A DNA stretch of 64,000 nucleotides. Origin: GCA-2686265 sp036010965 (lineage in GTDB: Bacteria; Planctomycetota; UBA1135; GCA-002686595). The stretch's first letter is position 1. Each line of letters opens with the position of its first letter. The stretch covers positions 1-64,000 of the forward strand of contig DASCMO010000023.1 in the NCBI GenBank assembly GCA_036010965.1, in the 5' to 3' direction. The translations under genes and the position numbers were made by a program. Below the pieces are notes generated by a model that saw nothing but the letters and a program-made list of their open reading frames with translations, was not told where the DNA came from and made no database searches. Shown here piece by piece: positions 45,965-54,122 of the stretch.

Positions 45965-46860
45965 TGCTCTCCGTGACCTTCGCTCTCGGGTTCGCGGTGC
46001 AGGCCGCGAGCGTGGAGGTACGGAGTGTCTGCGAGCCGGCCGAGGCAGCGATTGGCCAGCCGGTGACCTGCATCCTGACCGTCGTTCACCCCGCCGACAC
46101 CCTCGTGAGCCTGGAGCGCGACGAGCTGGCCCTCGATGACTCCTGGGTTGCCGAGGGCGAGCGCCGACTCGTGGGCGCCGCCGACCCCGCCGACCCCGCG
46201 CGCCGCGTCACGCGCGTGGCCTGGACCCTGCGCTCGCTCGAGGCCGGAGAACGGGCCCTCGCCGTGCCCGCCGTGCGAATCCATCGCGACGGTGCGCCGC
46301 GGGTGATCGATGCGCCGCCCGCGCTCCTGGTCGTGCTCCCGGCTCTCTCAGAGGGCGAGGACGAGGCGCGCCCGGCGGCCGGGTTTCGACCGGCGCCCGC
46401 CTGGGATCGACCCCTGTCCGGGAGCTTGGCGCGCCTGGCCGGCCTGGCCCTGCTCCTGGGAACGAGCGCCGTGTTCTTCTTCCGCCGCGCCCGTCGCACG
46501 AGCGTTGCGGCAGGGGTGCCCTCTCCGGCCGAGCGCCTCGCGGCCCTGGGCGAGCACTCCGGCGAGTTCGAGGGCAGCGCCGAGCTGCACTACGAGCTGA
46601 CCGCCCTGGTGCGCGAGGCGGTCGACGAGAGCGAGGGCATCGAGCGCCGCGCGGCGACGGACGAGGAGTGGCTGGCGGCCCTCGGCGAGAGCGAGGCTGT
46701 AGACGGCGAGACCCGCCTGCGCCTCGCGGAGCTCCTGGCCGAGTGCGCCAGGGTGAAGTACGGACAGGAGCGTCCGACGCGCTGGGCGGTGGAGACCACC
46801 CTCGAGACGGCTCGGGACCTGGTCGCCTCGCTCGATGCCTCGCCGGAGGTGGAGTCGTGA
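45961..46860 (+). CDS. Membrane-anchored protein of the Bat operon
   Basis: The 299-residue protein has a short signal peptide (MMLSVTFALGFAVQAAS). A beta-sandwich periplasmic domain (about 17-130, CEPAEAAIGQPVTCILTV) resembles the first domain of BatD. One membrane span (about 160-180, LAGLALLLGTSAVFFF) leads to a cytosolic helical tail (about 185-299, ELHYELTALVREAVDESEG). Such a gene normally sits between DUF58 and BatA in these operons. It overlaps both neighbours (ATGA and GTGA). No enzyme motif is seen. Confidence 0.75.
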   Translation: MMLSVTFALGFAVQAASVEVRSVCEPAEAAIGQPVTCILTVVHPADTLVSLERDELALDDSWVAEGERRLVGAADPADPARRVTRVAWTLRSLEAGERALAVPAVRIHRDGAPRVIDAPPALLVVLPALSEGEDEARPAAGFRPAPAWDRPLSGSLARLAGLALLLGTSAVFFFRRARRTSVAAGVPSPAERLAALGEHSGEFEGSAELHYELTALVREAVDESEGIERRAATDEEWLAALGESEAVDGETRLRLAELLAECARVKYGQERPTRWAVETTLETARDLVASLDASPEVES

Positions 46861-47939
46861 TCCTCTGCGCGCTGCCCGCGCTCGCCCAGGATTCCGCCCT
46901 GGTTCCCGACGCCGTGCAGAGCGCGGCTGTGGGACGGCTTACCCTCTTCGGCGACCTCTCTCTGGCGGACCCCTGGTTCCTGCTCCTGATCCCGGCCGCC
47001 GTGCTCGCCACCCTCTGGGGTCGGGGGCGGTCCGGTCGGTCGCGGGCGCGCCTGCCGATCCTGCCCGGCGAGAGCCCGCCGCGCTCGCTGGCGCAGCGAC
47101 TCGCCTGGCTGGCGCCCACCATGCAGGTGGTGGGCATGGTCGGCCTCGCGGTCGCCCTCGCCCGTCCCTTGCGCGGTGCGGTGGAGACCAGCTCGGTCTC
47201 CGAAGGCGTCGACATCGCCCTGGTCGTCGATCGCTCTAGCTCGATGGGTTATCGCGACATGGAGGCCGACCGCACGCGCCTGGACGTGGTCAAGGATGTC
47301 GTGGCGGACTTTGCGCGCCGGCGCATGACCGACCGCGAGGGCGCCTCGGACTACATCGGGCTCTTCGCCTTCGCGAAGTATCCCCAGGAGCTGTGTCCTT
47401 TCACCCTCGACGTGGACGCGATCACCGGCTTCCTCGAGCGCCTCGAGATCGTCTCCTTCAAGGCCGAGGACGGCACGGGCATCGGCATCGCCATGGCCAA
47501 GACCGTGGCAGTGCTGCGCGAGACCGACGCCGAGTCGAAGGTCATCGTCCTGCTCACCGATGGCGAGAACAACCTCGACCTGATCTCACCTCTCGACGCG
47601 GCCGAGCTGGCCGCCGAGGAGGGCGTGCGTGTCTACACGGTCTTCGCCGGCCGCTTCGTGCTGGACGCCTTCGGGCGCCAACGGGAGCTCGACCAGGCCG
47701 TCCAGACCCGCGAACTGGAGCAGATCGCGGAGCTCACCGGCGGTCGCTTCTTCCGTGCCAAGGATCGCCGCGGCCTCGAGCTGGCCTACGAGGAGATCGA
47801 GCGCCTGGAGCGTACGCGCCGCGAGGAGATGCGATTCGTCGAGCACTTCGACCTCTATCCCGTGCTCCTGCTACCGGCCTTCGGGATCTACCTCGCCTCG
47901 TGGCTGCTGGCGCTGACCCTGGGGAGGCGGCTGGGATGA
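46857..47939 (+). CDS. batA: BatA-type vWA membrane protein
   Basis: From the GTG at 46857 (overlapping the stop upstream) the 360-residue protein starts with a hydrophobic leader (LCALPALAQ), then LADPWFLLLIPAAVLATLWG and a second span. The vWA domain has MIDAS VVDRSSSMGYRDM and VLLTDGENNLDLISP. The C-terminus ends with a membrane span (PVLLLPAFGIYLASWLLALTLG). BatA proteins have been linked to aerotolerance in Bacteroides; in other phyla they serve cell-envelope roles. MoxR is the likely partner. Confidence 0.9.
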   Translation: MILCALPALAQDSALVPDAVQSAAVGRLTLFGDLSLADPWFLLLIPAAVLATLWGRGRSGRSRARLPILPGESPPRSLAQRLAWLAPTMQVVGMVGLAVALARPLRGAVETSSVSEGVDIALVVDRSSSMGYRDMEADRTRLDVVKDVVADFARRRMTDREGASDYIGLFAFAKYPQELCPFTLDVDAITGFLERLEIVSFKAEDGTGIGIAMAKTVAVLRETDAESKVIVLLTDGENNLDLISPLDAAELAAEEGVRVYTVFAGRFVLDAFGRQRELDQAVQTRELEQIAELTGGRFFRAKDRRGLELAYEEIERLERTRREEMRFVEHFDLYPVLLLPAFGIYLASWLLALTLGRRLG

Positions 47940-48967
47940 ACGACGCCTTCCTGCCGTTCGACATTCTGCGCTCTGACGCGGCGATCTGGCTCCTGGCCGC
48001 GCCCTGCGTGCTCCTGGCCGGCCTGTGGAGTCTGCGGGCGCGCCGGCGCGCCGTCGGCCTGCTCGCCGACGAGCGCCACCTTGCGCGCCTGCTCCCCGAT
48101 CACTCGCCCTCGCGCGCGCGCTCGCGCGTCCTGCTCGCCGCCGCCGGGGCGTTCTTCGCGGCCCTGGCCCTGCTCGGTCCCGTGCGCGGCTACACCCTGC
48201 GCGAGGTGGAGCGCAAGGGGCTCGACATTGTGTTCTGCCTCGACACCTCGCGCAGCATGCTGGCGAGCGACCTCAAGCCTGACCGCCTGACGCGCGCCAA
48301 GCGCGAGATCGTCGGTCTGCTCGGCCGCCTGCAAGGGGACCGCACCGCGCTGCTGGCCTTCGCCGGCGACGTGCGCAACGTCGCGCCCCTGACCCACGAT
48401 CGCGTGACCCTGACGCACTTCGTCAATACTCTCTCGACCGAGGAGAACCTGGTCGGGGGAACGAACCTGGGGGCCGCCATCGAACGCGCCCTTGCGCTCT
48501 TCGACGGCCGCACGGGTTCCCACGAGGCGATCGTGCTCCTGACCGACGGCGAGGACCTCGAAGGGCGCGGGCTGGAGATGGCCCAGACGGCCGCCGAGCG
48601 CGGCATCCGCGTCTTCGTCGTGGGCATGGGTACCGCGGCGGGCGGGAAGATCGCCGACGGCGCGCGGGGATTCGTGCGCGACGAGACGGGGCGCGAGGTG
48701 ATCACGCTCCTCGATGGCGCGACCCTCGAGCAGATCGCCGCCGCCACCGGCGGCGCCTACCTGTCGGCCGAGTCCTCCGCCATCCCCCTCGAGGAGCTCT
48801 ACGAGAAGCGCATCTCGCAACTCGAATCTCGCGACCTGTGGGCCGGCAAGGTGCGCATTCCCCACGACCGCTTCCAGTGGCCCCTGGTGCTCGCCATTGG
48901 CTGCATGCTGATCGAGGCCAGCCTGCGCGAGCGGCGTCCCGGGCGCGCGCGAGGAGATCGGGCGTGA
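47936..48967 (+). CDS. batB: BatB-type vWA membrane protein
   Basis: The 343-residue protein has two N-terminal membrane segments (IWLLAAPCVLLAGLWSL; LLAAAGAFFAALALLGPV), a vWA domain with MIDAS FCLDTSRSMLASDLKPDR, TNLGAAIERALALFDG and VLLTDGEDLEGRG, and a last span near the C-terminus (WPLVLAIGCMLIEASL). It pairs with BatA, and the ATG overlaps the BatA stop (ATGA). Confidence 0.92.
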   Translation: MNDAFLPFDILRSDAAIWLLAAPCVLLAGLWSLRARRRAVGLLADERHLARLLPDHSPSRARSRVLLAAAGAFFAALALLGPVRGYTLREVERKGLDIVFCLDTSRSMLASDLKPDRLTRAKREIVGLLGRLQGDRTALLAFAGDVRNVAPLTHDRVTLTHFVNTLSTEENLVGGTNLGAAIERALALFDGRTGSHEAIVLLTDGEDLEGRGLEMAQTAAERGIRVFVVGMGTAAGGKIADGARGFVRDETGREVITLLDGATLEQIAAATGGAYLSAESSAIPLEELYEKRISQLESRDLWAGKVRIPHDRFQWPLVLAIGCMLIEASLRERRPGRARGDRA

Positions 48968-50013
48968 AGTCGTCGCTCCCGCTCATCGCCCTGCCCCTGC
49001 TCTTCGTCCAGGCCCCCGTGCCCGACGGCAGCGACGCGCCGGACCTCGCCGAGGGCTTCGCGCAGATCGAGCGGCTGACCGCCGAGGGCGAGGTCGAGCG
49101 GGCGACGGCTCTGGCGGACGAACTCCTGGCCCCGACGGCCTTCGACCGCTGGCGGATGGGGCTGGAGGCCGAGGGCTCGCGCGTCCTGGCTCCGATGGTG
49201 GACTTCTGCGCGCCGGCGCTCGAACGGCTGGGCCTCGGCGTCTACCCCGAGCCCGTGCGGGCGGAGCTCTTTTACGCACGCGGCCTCGTGCGACTCGAGG
49301 CCCAAGACGCTCCGCAGGCGGAGCGCGGGTTCGCCCTCGCGCGCAGCCTCGGCGGCCCCGGGGCCTTGCGTCTGGCGGCCACCTACGACCTGGGCGTCAC
49401 GGCCCTCCTGCAGGGCGAGGAGTGGCGCGGGCGAATGCTCGAGCAGCCCGCCGTACGGCCAGGCCTGATCGAGGAGCCGCCCCGGCCCGACGGCGAGCAG
49501 CCCGACCCCATGGCCGAGGCGCGCGCGGCGTACCTGCGCGCGCGCGCGCACCTCGTCGAGCGCCTGCGTGCTGATTGGCGCGACGCGGACACGCGCGCCA
49601 ACGTCGAGTTGGTCGGGCGCCGCCTGCGCTGGCTGGACGAGCAGGAGCAGGAACAGCGGAAGCAACAGCAGGAGCAAGATTCCGAGTCCGAGGACAGCGA
49701 GCAGGACGACGAACAGTCCGGGGCCGAGCCTTCCGAGGGCGGGGAGCAGGACGCCGAGGAGGGCGAGGGAGACGAGGACCAGCAGGGCGACACACAGCAG
49801 GAGGAGGAAGAGCGCTCCGGTGACGACCCGACGGACGAGGATGGCGAGGGCGACGGACAGGAAGCGGGTCAGGCCGATCCGCAGGAGGTTTACCTGACGC
49901 GCGAGGAGGTCCAGCGCATGCTGGAGAAGCTCGCCGAGCACGAGGCGCAGGGCGAAGAGGTCAAGGCGCGGCTCTACCAGAACCGCCGCCAGCGGGTCGA
50001 GAGGGACTGGTGA
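48964..50013 (+). CDS. batC: BatC-type periplasmic protein with acidic Gln/Glu-rich tail
   Basis: From GTG 48964 the 349-residue protein has a signal peptide (LPLIALPLLFVQAPVPDG), helical segments (about 20-210) and a long Glu/Gln/Asp-rich low-complexity stretch (about 220-310, EQEQRKQQQEQDSESEDSE). It ends in a helix with VQRMLEKLAEHEAQG and a final RDW, the end seen in BatC proteins. The acidic tail is typical of BatC. Overlaps: GTGA at the start and TGATG at the end. Confidence 0.8.
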   Translation: MKSSLPLIALPLLFVQAPVPDGSDAPDLAEGFAQIERLTAEGEVERATALADELLAPTAFDRWRMGLEAEGSRVLAPMVDFCAPALERLGLGVYPEPVRAELFYARGLVRLEAQDAPQAERGFALARSLGGPGALRLAATYDLGVTALLQGEEWRGRMLEQPAVRPGLIEEPPRPDGEQPDPMAEARAAYLRARAHLVERLRADWRDADTRANVELVGRRLRWLDEQEQEQRKQQQEQDSESEDSEQDDEQSGAEPSEGGEQDAEEGEGDEDQQGDTQQEEEERSGDDPTDEDGEGDGQEAGQADPQEVYLTREEVQRMLEKLAEHEAQGEEVKARLYQNRRQRVERDW

Positions 50014-51776
50014 TGAGAGAACGAGAACGAAGACGATGCCTGATCGCGGCGGCGCTCCTGGCCCTCCTGTGTGTCGCGGCTCCCGCCGCGCGGGCCCAGG
50101 GCGGCCCGCGCGTCACGGCCCAGCTCTCCACGGGCGTGGCCAGGCTCGGCTCGACGGTCAGCGTCGAAGTGGCCGTGCACGGAGTGAAGCAGGCCGAGCT
50201 CGCGGGCGTGCCGCGCGTCGACGGCCTCAGCGTCGAGGGCGTGGTCGGCCCCAGCGTCTCCGTCTCCCAGGAGTGGTCCAACAGCCGGCGCACGATCTCC
50301 CGCAGCGTCTCGTGGAACGTCGTCCTGCGGCCGGCGGCGGTGGGGGAGTACACGATCCCGCCCATGCGCTTGAAGGTCGACGGCGCCGAACTGTTCACGC
50401 GCGAGCTGACCTTGAAGGTCGTCGAGGACCTGCACGGCATGGAGCTTGGCTACCTGGAGTTGTTCGAGCGCCCCGAGGGGATCCACGAGGGCCAGCCCTT
50501 CGTGATCGATCTGCGCCTGGGTTGGGACCTCGGCATCGATCAGAAGGTCAACATGGCCAATCTGATCCTGCCCTGGTGGGGCGAGCTGCCCGGAACCCTC
50601 GAGGCCGAGTCACACGGGGCCTCCCTGCGCTCGAAGCTGGTCCAGGTCAACCTCAACTCGCGCGGCCGCGTCGACGTGCGCGACCTCGGTCAGCAGGACG
50701 TGCGCGGTCGGCCTTTCCGCGTGCTGCAGTTGCGCCGCACGTTCATCGCGACCCGACCCGGCACGCTCTCCTTCCCCGAGAGCTTTCTCGAGTTCGGCTT
50801 CGTGGGCGGCGGCTTCTTCGACACTCGCAAGGAGACCTACCACGTGGGCTTCCCGGCCTTCGAGTTGGAGGTCGTGCCCTTGCCCGAGGAGGGCCGGCCC
50901 TTCGAGTTCTCCGGTGCTGTGGGCAGGGTGCAGGCGCTGGCCACCGTCGACCGCCGCGACGTGGACGCGGGGGAGTCGATCAAGCTCTCGGTCGAGTGGA
51001 CCGGAGACGCCAATCTCGAGTTCCTGGAGCCGCCCGACCCCTCACGCATGGAGGTCTTCGAGCGCTTCCGGCTCTACGGCACGACCGACCGCTTCTTTGG
51101 CGATCGCCGGCGCGTCGTGTACGACCTGGCTCCGATCTCGGCCGTGGTGTCCGAGATCCCGGCTCTGCCCTTGAGCGTCTTCGATCCCGCGCGCGGGGCC
51201 TACGTCACTGTCAGCACCGAGCCGATCCCGATCAGGGTGCGTCGCCTGGAGAACGAGTCAGCCCTGGCGGCCGCCGAGGGCGCCGACGGCCGGACTCTGG
51301 CCCTGCTCGACATCCAGACCGCGCCCGAGAACGGGAGCGAGTCGCCCGGCCCGGGAGCGGGCTCGATCGGCGCCGCGGCCCTGGCCGTCCTGCTGGCCTG
51401 GCTCGCCGCGCGCTTCGCGGTGCGCCGTCGAGGCGACCCCGATTCCGCCCGCGCGCGTGCGCGGCGCGGCGCGCGGCGAGCGCTCGCCCGCGACCTGCGC
51501 GGCGCGTCCAGCGCCGGTGGCCAGGCGGCCGCCGTGCACCGCTTCCTGGCCGCGCGCACGGGCCGTCCGCCCGAGGCGTGGGAGGGCAGCGATCCGGTCG
51601 AGTTCGTGCGGTGCCTGGCCGCCGATCAGGGGGGGGCGCCGCCCGAGGAGGGCGCGCGCGAACTGGCCGGCGTGCTGGGCGAACTCGAGGCGCGCCACTG
51701 GAACGGCGACGACGCTCCGCTGGAGATCGGTCGCTTGATAAAGGCCGCCGAGCGGGCGATGGAAGGGGGATTCTAG
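50013..51776 (+). CDS. batD: BatD (oxygen-tolerance family) membrane protein
   Basis: The 587-residue protein has a signal peptide (CLIAAALLALLCVAAPAARA) and repeated beta-sandwich domains. BatD sequences are seen as VTAQLSTGVARLGSTVSVEV near the N-terminus, WNVVLRPAAVGEYTIPPMRL, TRPGTLSFPESFLEFG and the second sandwich VQALATVDRRDVDAGESIKL. A C-terminal membrane span (about 448-468, SIGAAALAVLLAWLAARFAV) precedes a basic cytosolic tail. A GTG at 50010 is an alternative start. The BatE gene starts 2 nt downstream. Confidence 0.9.
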   Translation: MRERERRRCLIAAALLALLCVAAPAARAQGGPRVTAQLSTGVARLGSTVSVEVAVHGVKQAELAGVPRVDGLSVEGVVGPSVSVSQEWSNSRRTISRSVSWNVVLRPAAVGEYTIPPMRLKVDGAELFTRELTLKVVEDLHGMELGYLELFERPEGIHEGQPFVIDLRLGWDLGIDQKVNMANLILPWWGELPGTLEAESHGASLRSKLVQVNLNSRGRVDVRDLGQQDVRGRPFRVLQLRRTFIATRPGTLSFPESFLEFGFVGGGFFDTRKETYHVGFPAFELEVVPLPEEGRPFEFSGAVGRVQALATVDRRDVDAGESIKLSVEWTGDANLEFLEPPDPSRMEVFERFRLYGTTDRFFGDRRRVVYDLAPISAVVSEIPALPLSVFDPARGAYVTVSTEPIPIRVRRLENESALAAAEGADGRTLALLDIQTAPENGSESPGPGAGSIGAAALAVLLAWLAARFAVRRRGDPDSARARARRGARRALARDLRGASSAGGQAAAVHRFLAARTGRPPEAWEGSDPVEFVRCLAADQGGAPPEEGARELAGVLGELEARHWNGDDAPLEIGRLIKAAERAMEGGF

Positions 51777-51778
51777 AG

Positions 51779-52552
51779 ATGAGGATCGTCGTGCTCTCGA
51801 CTCTCTACTGGGCGTTGCTGTGCGCTCCCGCGGCGCTCGCGTCTCAGGTCGTCGAGCCCGCAGCCTCCGACGCCGAGGCGGCGGCGAGCTATCGGGCGGG
51901 AGACCTCGAAGGTGCCCGCGGCGCGTGGTTGGCCCTGCTCGCGGACGAGCACGGTCCGCGGGGTGCGGAGCGCGCGCGCGTACTCCACAACCTCGGCAAC
52001 GTCGATGCCCGCCGCGAGGACTGGGCACGGGCGGTCGGCTGGTACGCGGCCTCCCTGCGCCTGAGGCCGCGCGACGCCGAGACCTGGCACAACGTCGAGT
52101 TCGCACGGCTCAAGGCCGGCCTGGAGCCCCAGGACCGCGGGGACCTGTCGGCGACCCTGCACCGCGCGCTCTCGTCGGTGACCCTGGGCGAGAGCGCCTG
52201 GCTGGCCCTGTTCTCGCTCCTGCCCCTGGCCCTGTGTCTGGCCGGCGAGGCCTTGCGCGGCGGCCTTGTGTGGCGGCGCCTCTGCCTGGCGAGCGCGGCC
52301 TGGTTCGCCCTGGCCCTCGTGCCGTGGTCCTGGAACCTGGCGAGCGCGGACGACGATCCCCTGCTAGTGATCTCCGAGGGCAAGGTCGCGGCTAACTCCG
52401 AACCGCGCACGGACGCTGCCGGAGTCGGAACCCTCCCGGCGGGGGTCGAGGTAGAGCGCCTCGATCAGCTCCCCGGTTGGGTCAAGGTCGCCTTGCCCGA
52501 GGGAGGCTCGGGTTGGATCGTGCGCGACGCGGTCTTCGTCCTGCGCCGCTGA
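51779..52552 (+). CDS. batE: BatE: TPR and SH3-like domain membrane protein
   Basis: The 257-residue protein has a signal peptide (VVLSTLYWALLCAPAALA) and two TPR motifs (about 32-112, HNLGNVDARREDWARAVGWY). Two membrane segments follow (about 138-156 and 166-184). A C-terminal SH3-like domain (about 193-257) contains LVISEGKVAANSEP and LPGWVKVALPEGGSGWI. It is the last gene of the Bat run; the next gene lies 77 nt on, after a break in coupling. Confidence 0.9.
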   Translation: MRIVVLSTLYWALLCAPAALASQVVEPAASDAEAAASYRAGDLEGARGAWLALLADEHGPRGAERARVLHNLGNVDARREDWARAVGWYAASLRLRPRDAETWHNVEFARLKAGLEPQDRGDLSATLHRALSSVTLGESAWLALFSLLPLALCLAGEALRGGLVWRRLCLASAAWFALALVPWSWNLASADDDPLLVISEGKVAANSEPRTDAAGVGTLPAGVEVERLDQLPGWVKVALPEGGSGWIVRDAVFVLRR

Positions 52553-52629
52553 GCGCGGGTCTCGTCCCTGGACTTCACCTCCCGGCCCTGCACAATCGGC
52601 GCCTCGATTCCCCTCCGACACCGCTCACC

Positions 52630-52947
52630 ATGCCTCTCCCCGAACACCACCTCTTCGTCTGCATCGCCAACCGCCCGCCGGCCGCGGGAGACTCCTGCGG
52701 AGCCGTCGGCTCTCGCGAGTTGATCGAGCGCCTGCAGCTCTCAATCCTAGAAGAGGGCCTGGCCGATCGCGTGCGCGTCAACGGCTGCACCTGTCTGGGG
52801 CCCTGCGAGCAGGGCGTGAACCTCGTCGTCTATCCCGACGGCGTCTTCTACACGTGCGTGACGGTCGAGGACGCCCAGGAGATCGTGCAGGGCCACCTCA
52901 AGGGCGGAGAGCCCGTCGAGCGCCTGCGCTTTTCGGTGCCGGACTGA
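52630..52947 (+). CDS. Thioredoxin-fold [2Fe-2S] ferredoxin
   Basis: The 105-residue protein is of the Shethna/NuoE-like type. Cluster cysteines are Cys11 and Cys23 (FVCIAN...DSCG, 11 apart) and Cys55-x3-Cys59 (CTCLGPCEQG). Cys53 and Cys76 are extra. The fold continues with VNLVVYPDGVFYTCV. It is a soluble electron carrier; the partner is unknown. It differs from the plant-type ferredoxin at 57.8 kb. Confidence 0.9.
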   Translation: MPLPEHHLFVCIANRPPAAGDSCGAVGSRELIERLQLSILEEGLADRVRVNGCTCLGPCEQGVNLVVYPDGVFYTCVTVEDAQEIVQGHLKGGEPVERLRFSVPD

Positions 52948-52969
52948 CCCCCTGCCGCAGGGTCTCGGG

Positions 52970-53959
52970 TCACGCGAGCCAGGCGCTCGCCACGGCGAGG
53001 TAGGTCGCCATGGCGGTCACGTCGGTGACCATCAACACCACGGGCCCGGCGGCGATGCGCGGATCGAGGCGCGTCGCGTGGAGCAGGACGGGCAGGCCAG
53101 CGCCGAGCAGGGCGGCCAGGATCATGACCGCGACGACGCTCGCCAGGAGGGGCAGAGCGATGTGCGCCTCGGGGTCGATCAGGGTCGCCGCGACGGCCAC
53201 GCACACTCCGCACGCGCCGCCCAGCCAGAGCGCCGTGCGGGCCTCGACGCCGATGCGCCGGCGGACGCTGGCCCAGGGAACGTCCGCGCTGTGCAGGTGC
53301 TGCAGGGCGAGGGTCATGGCCTGCATCGCGATCGCCTCGGCCAGGGTCAGGACCAGGGGAATGAAGGTCACGATGGCGACCACCTCCAGCAGCAGGTCCT
53401 CGTGGGAGGCGGCTATCAGGGCGCAGGCCACGCCGCCCAGGAGGTTTACGGCCAGCCAGGGGATGCGCATGCGGAATCCGGACGCGACGCCGTCGAGCGG
53501 AGCGCTGGCCACCGAGACGCCCATCATCTGGAACAGATCCCACAAGCGCTGGCGTTCGGCCAGCTCGACCGTTTCCTCGGCGTAGGCGCCGACGTCGATG
53601 GCACCCAGGAGCCGGCCCTGGCCGTCGACCACGGGCAGGGCGAGCAGGCGCTGGGAGGCGAAGAGGGCCAGGGCGTCCTGCATGGACGTGGTCTCGCTGA
53701 CCGAGACCACGCGCCGCTGCATCAGTCGATCCACCCGCTGTTCGCCCTGGGCCAGCAGCAGAGTCCGGATCGGCAGCACGCCCGCGAGGCGTCCGCCTGC
53801 GCCAAGGGCGTAGACGTAGACGATGTGGTGGCCGATGCGCCGCGTGCGCAGGTCCTCGAGGGCTTGCTGCACGGTCTGGTCGCAGCGCACGGCGGTCTGC
53901 ACCGGCTGCATCGCCCGCGTCACGGGCAGGCCGAGGTCCACCTGGGCGCTGAGCGGCAT
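52970..53959 (-). CDS. MgtE-type divalent-cation transporter without N-domain
   Basis: The 329-residue protein starts directly with a CBS pair (about 14-135: VTRAMQPVQTAVRCDQTV, then LMQRRVVSVSETTSMQDAL). An MgtE membrane domain of about five helices follows (WLAVNLLGGVACALIAA, VVAIVTFIPLVLTLAEAIAM, AVMILAALLGAGLP, PVVLMVTDVTAMATYLAVA). The N-terminal superhelical regulatory domain of full MgtE is missing. Cytosolic Mg sensing by CBS should remain. It converges on the ferredoxin gene with 22 nt between. Confidence 0.86.
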   Translation of the reverse strand: MPLSAQVDLGLPVTRAMQPVQTAVRCDQTVQQALEDLRTRRIGHHIVYVYALGAGGRLAGVLPIRTLLLAQGEQRVDRLMQRRVVSVSETTSMQDALALFASQRLLALPVVDGQGRLLGAIDVGAYAEETVELAERQRLWDLFQMMGVSVASAPLDGVASGFRMRIPWLAVNLLGGVACALIAASHEDLLLEVVAIVTFIPLVLTLAEAIAMQAMTLALQHLHSADVPWASVRRRIGVEARTALWLGGACGVCVAVAATLIDPEAHIALPLLASVVAVMILAALLGAGLPVLLHATRLDPRIAAGPVVLMVTDVTAMATYLAVASAWLA

Positions 53960-54082
53960 CGCGGCAGCCTACAGGTCCCAGGCTCCGGTTCCATGGCCGA
54001 GGGACGAGCCGGGTCGGTCGGCGTTGCGGCGCGAAGGCACGGGCGCGACCGGGGCTTGAGCTCGGCTGGCGGGGAGCCGTTT

Positions 54083-54115
54083 CCCCACGGTGTGGGGCGC
54101 GGCGGGCGCTAGGCT
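54083..54115 (+). promoter_or_regulatory. Inverted repeat and -10 box with leaderless spacing
   Basis: A perfect hairpin CCCCAC-GGT-GTGGGG (54083-54097) sits 12 nt upstream of TAGGCT (54110-54115), which is followed by 7 nt and the ATG at 54123. No TTG-type -35 box is seen, so the palindrome may be an activator or repressor site. Both neighbouring genes diverge from here. Confidence 0.35.
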
Positions 54116-54122
54116 GACGGGC

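Noticed and set aside
50036..51778. Long open upstream part of the BatE frame
   Set aside because: It runs out of frame through BatD. The signal peptide of BatE begins at 51779, 2 nt after the BatD stop.
52948..52962. Small hairpin CCCTG-CCG-CAGGG after the ferredoxin
   Set aside because: A five-bp stem with no T tract; too weak to call a terminator.
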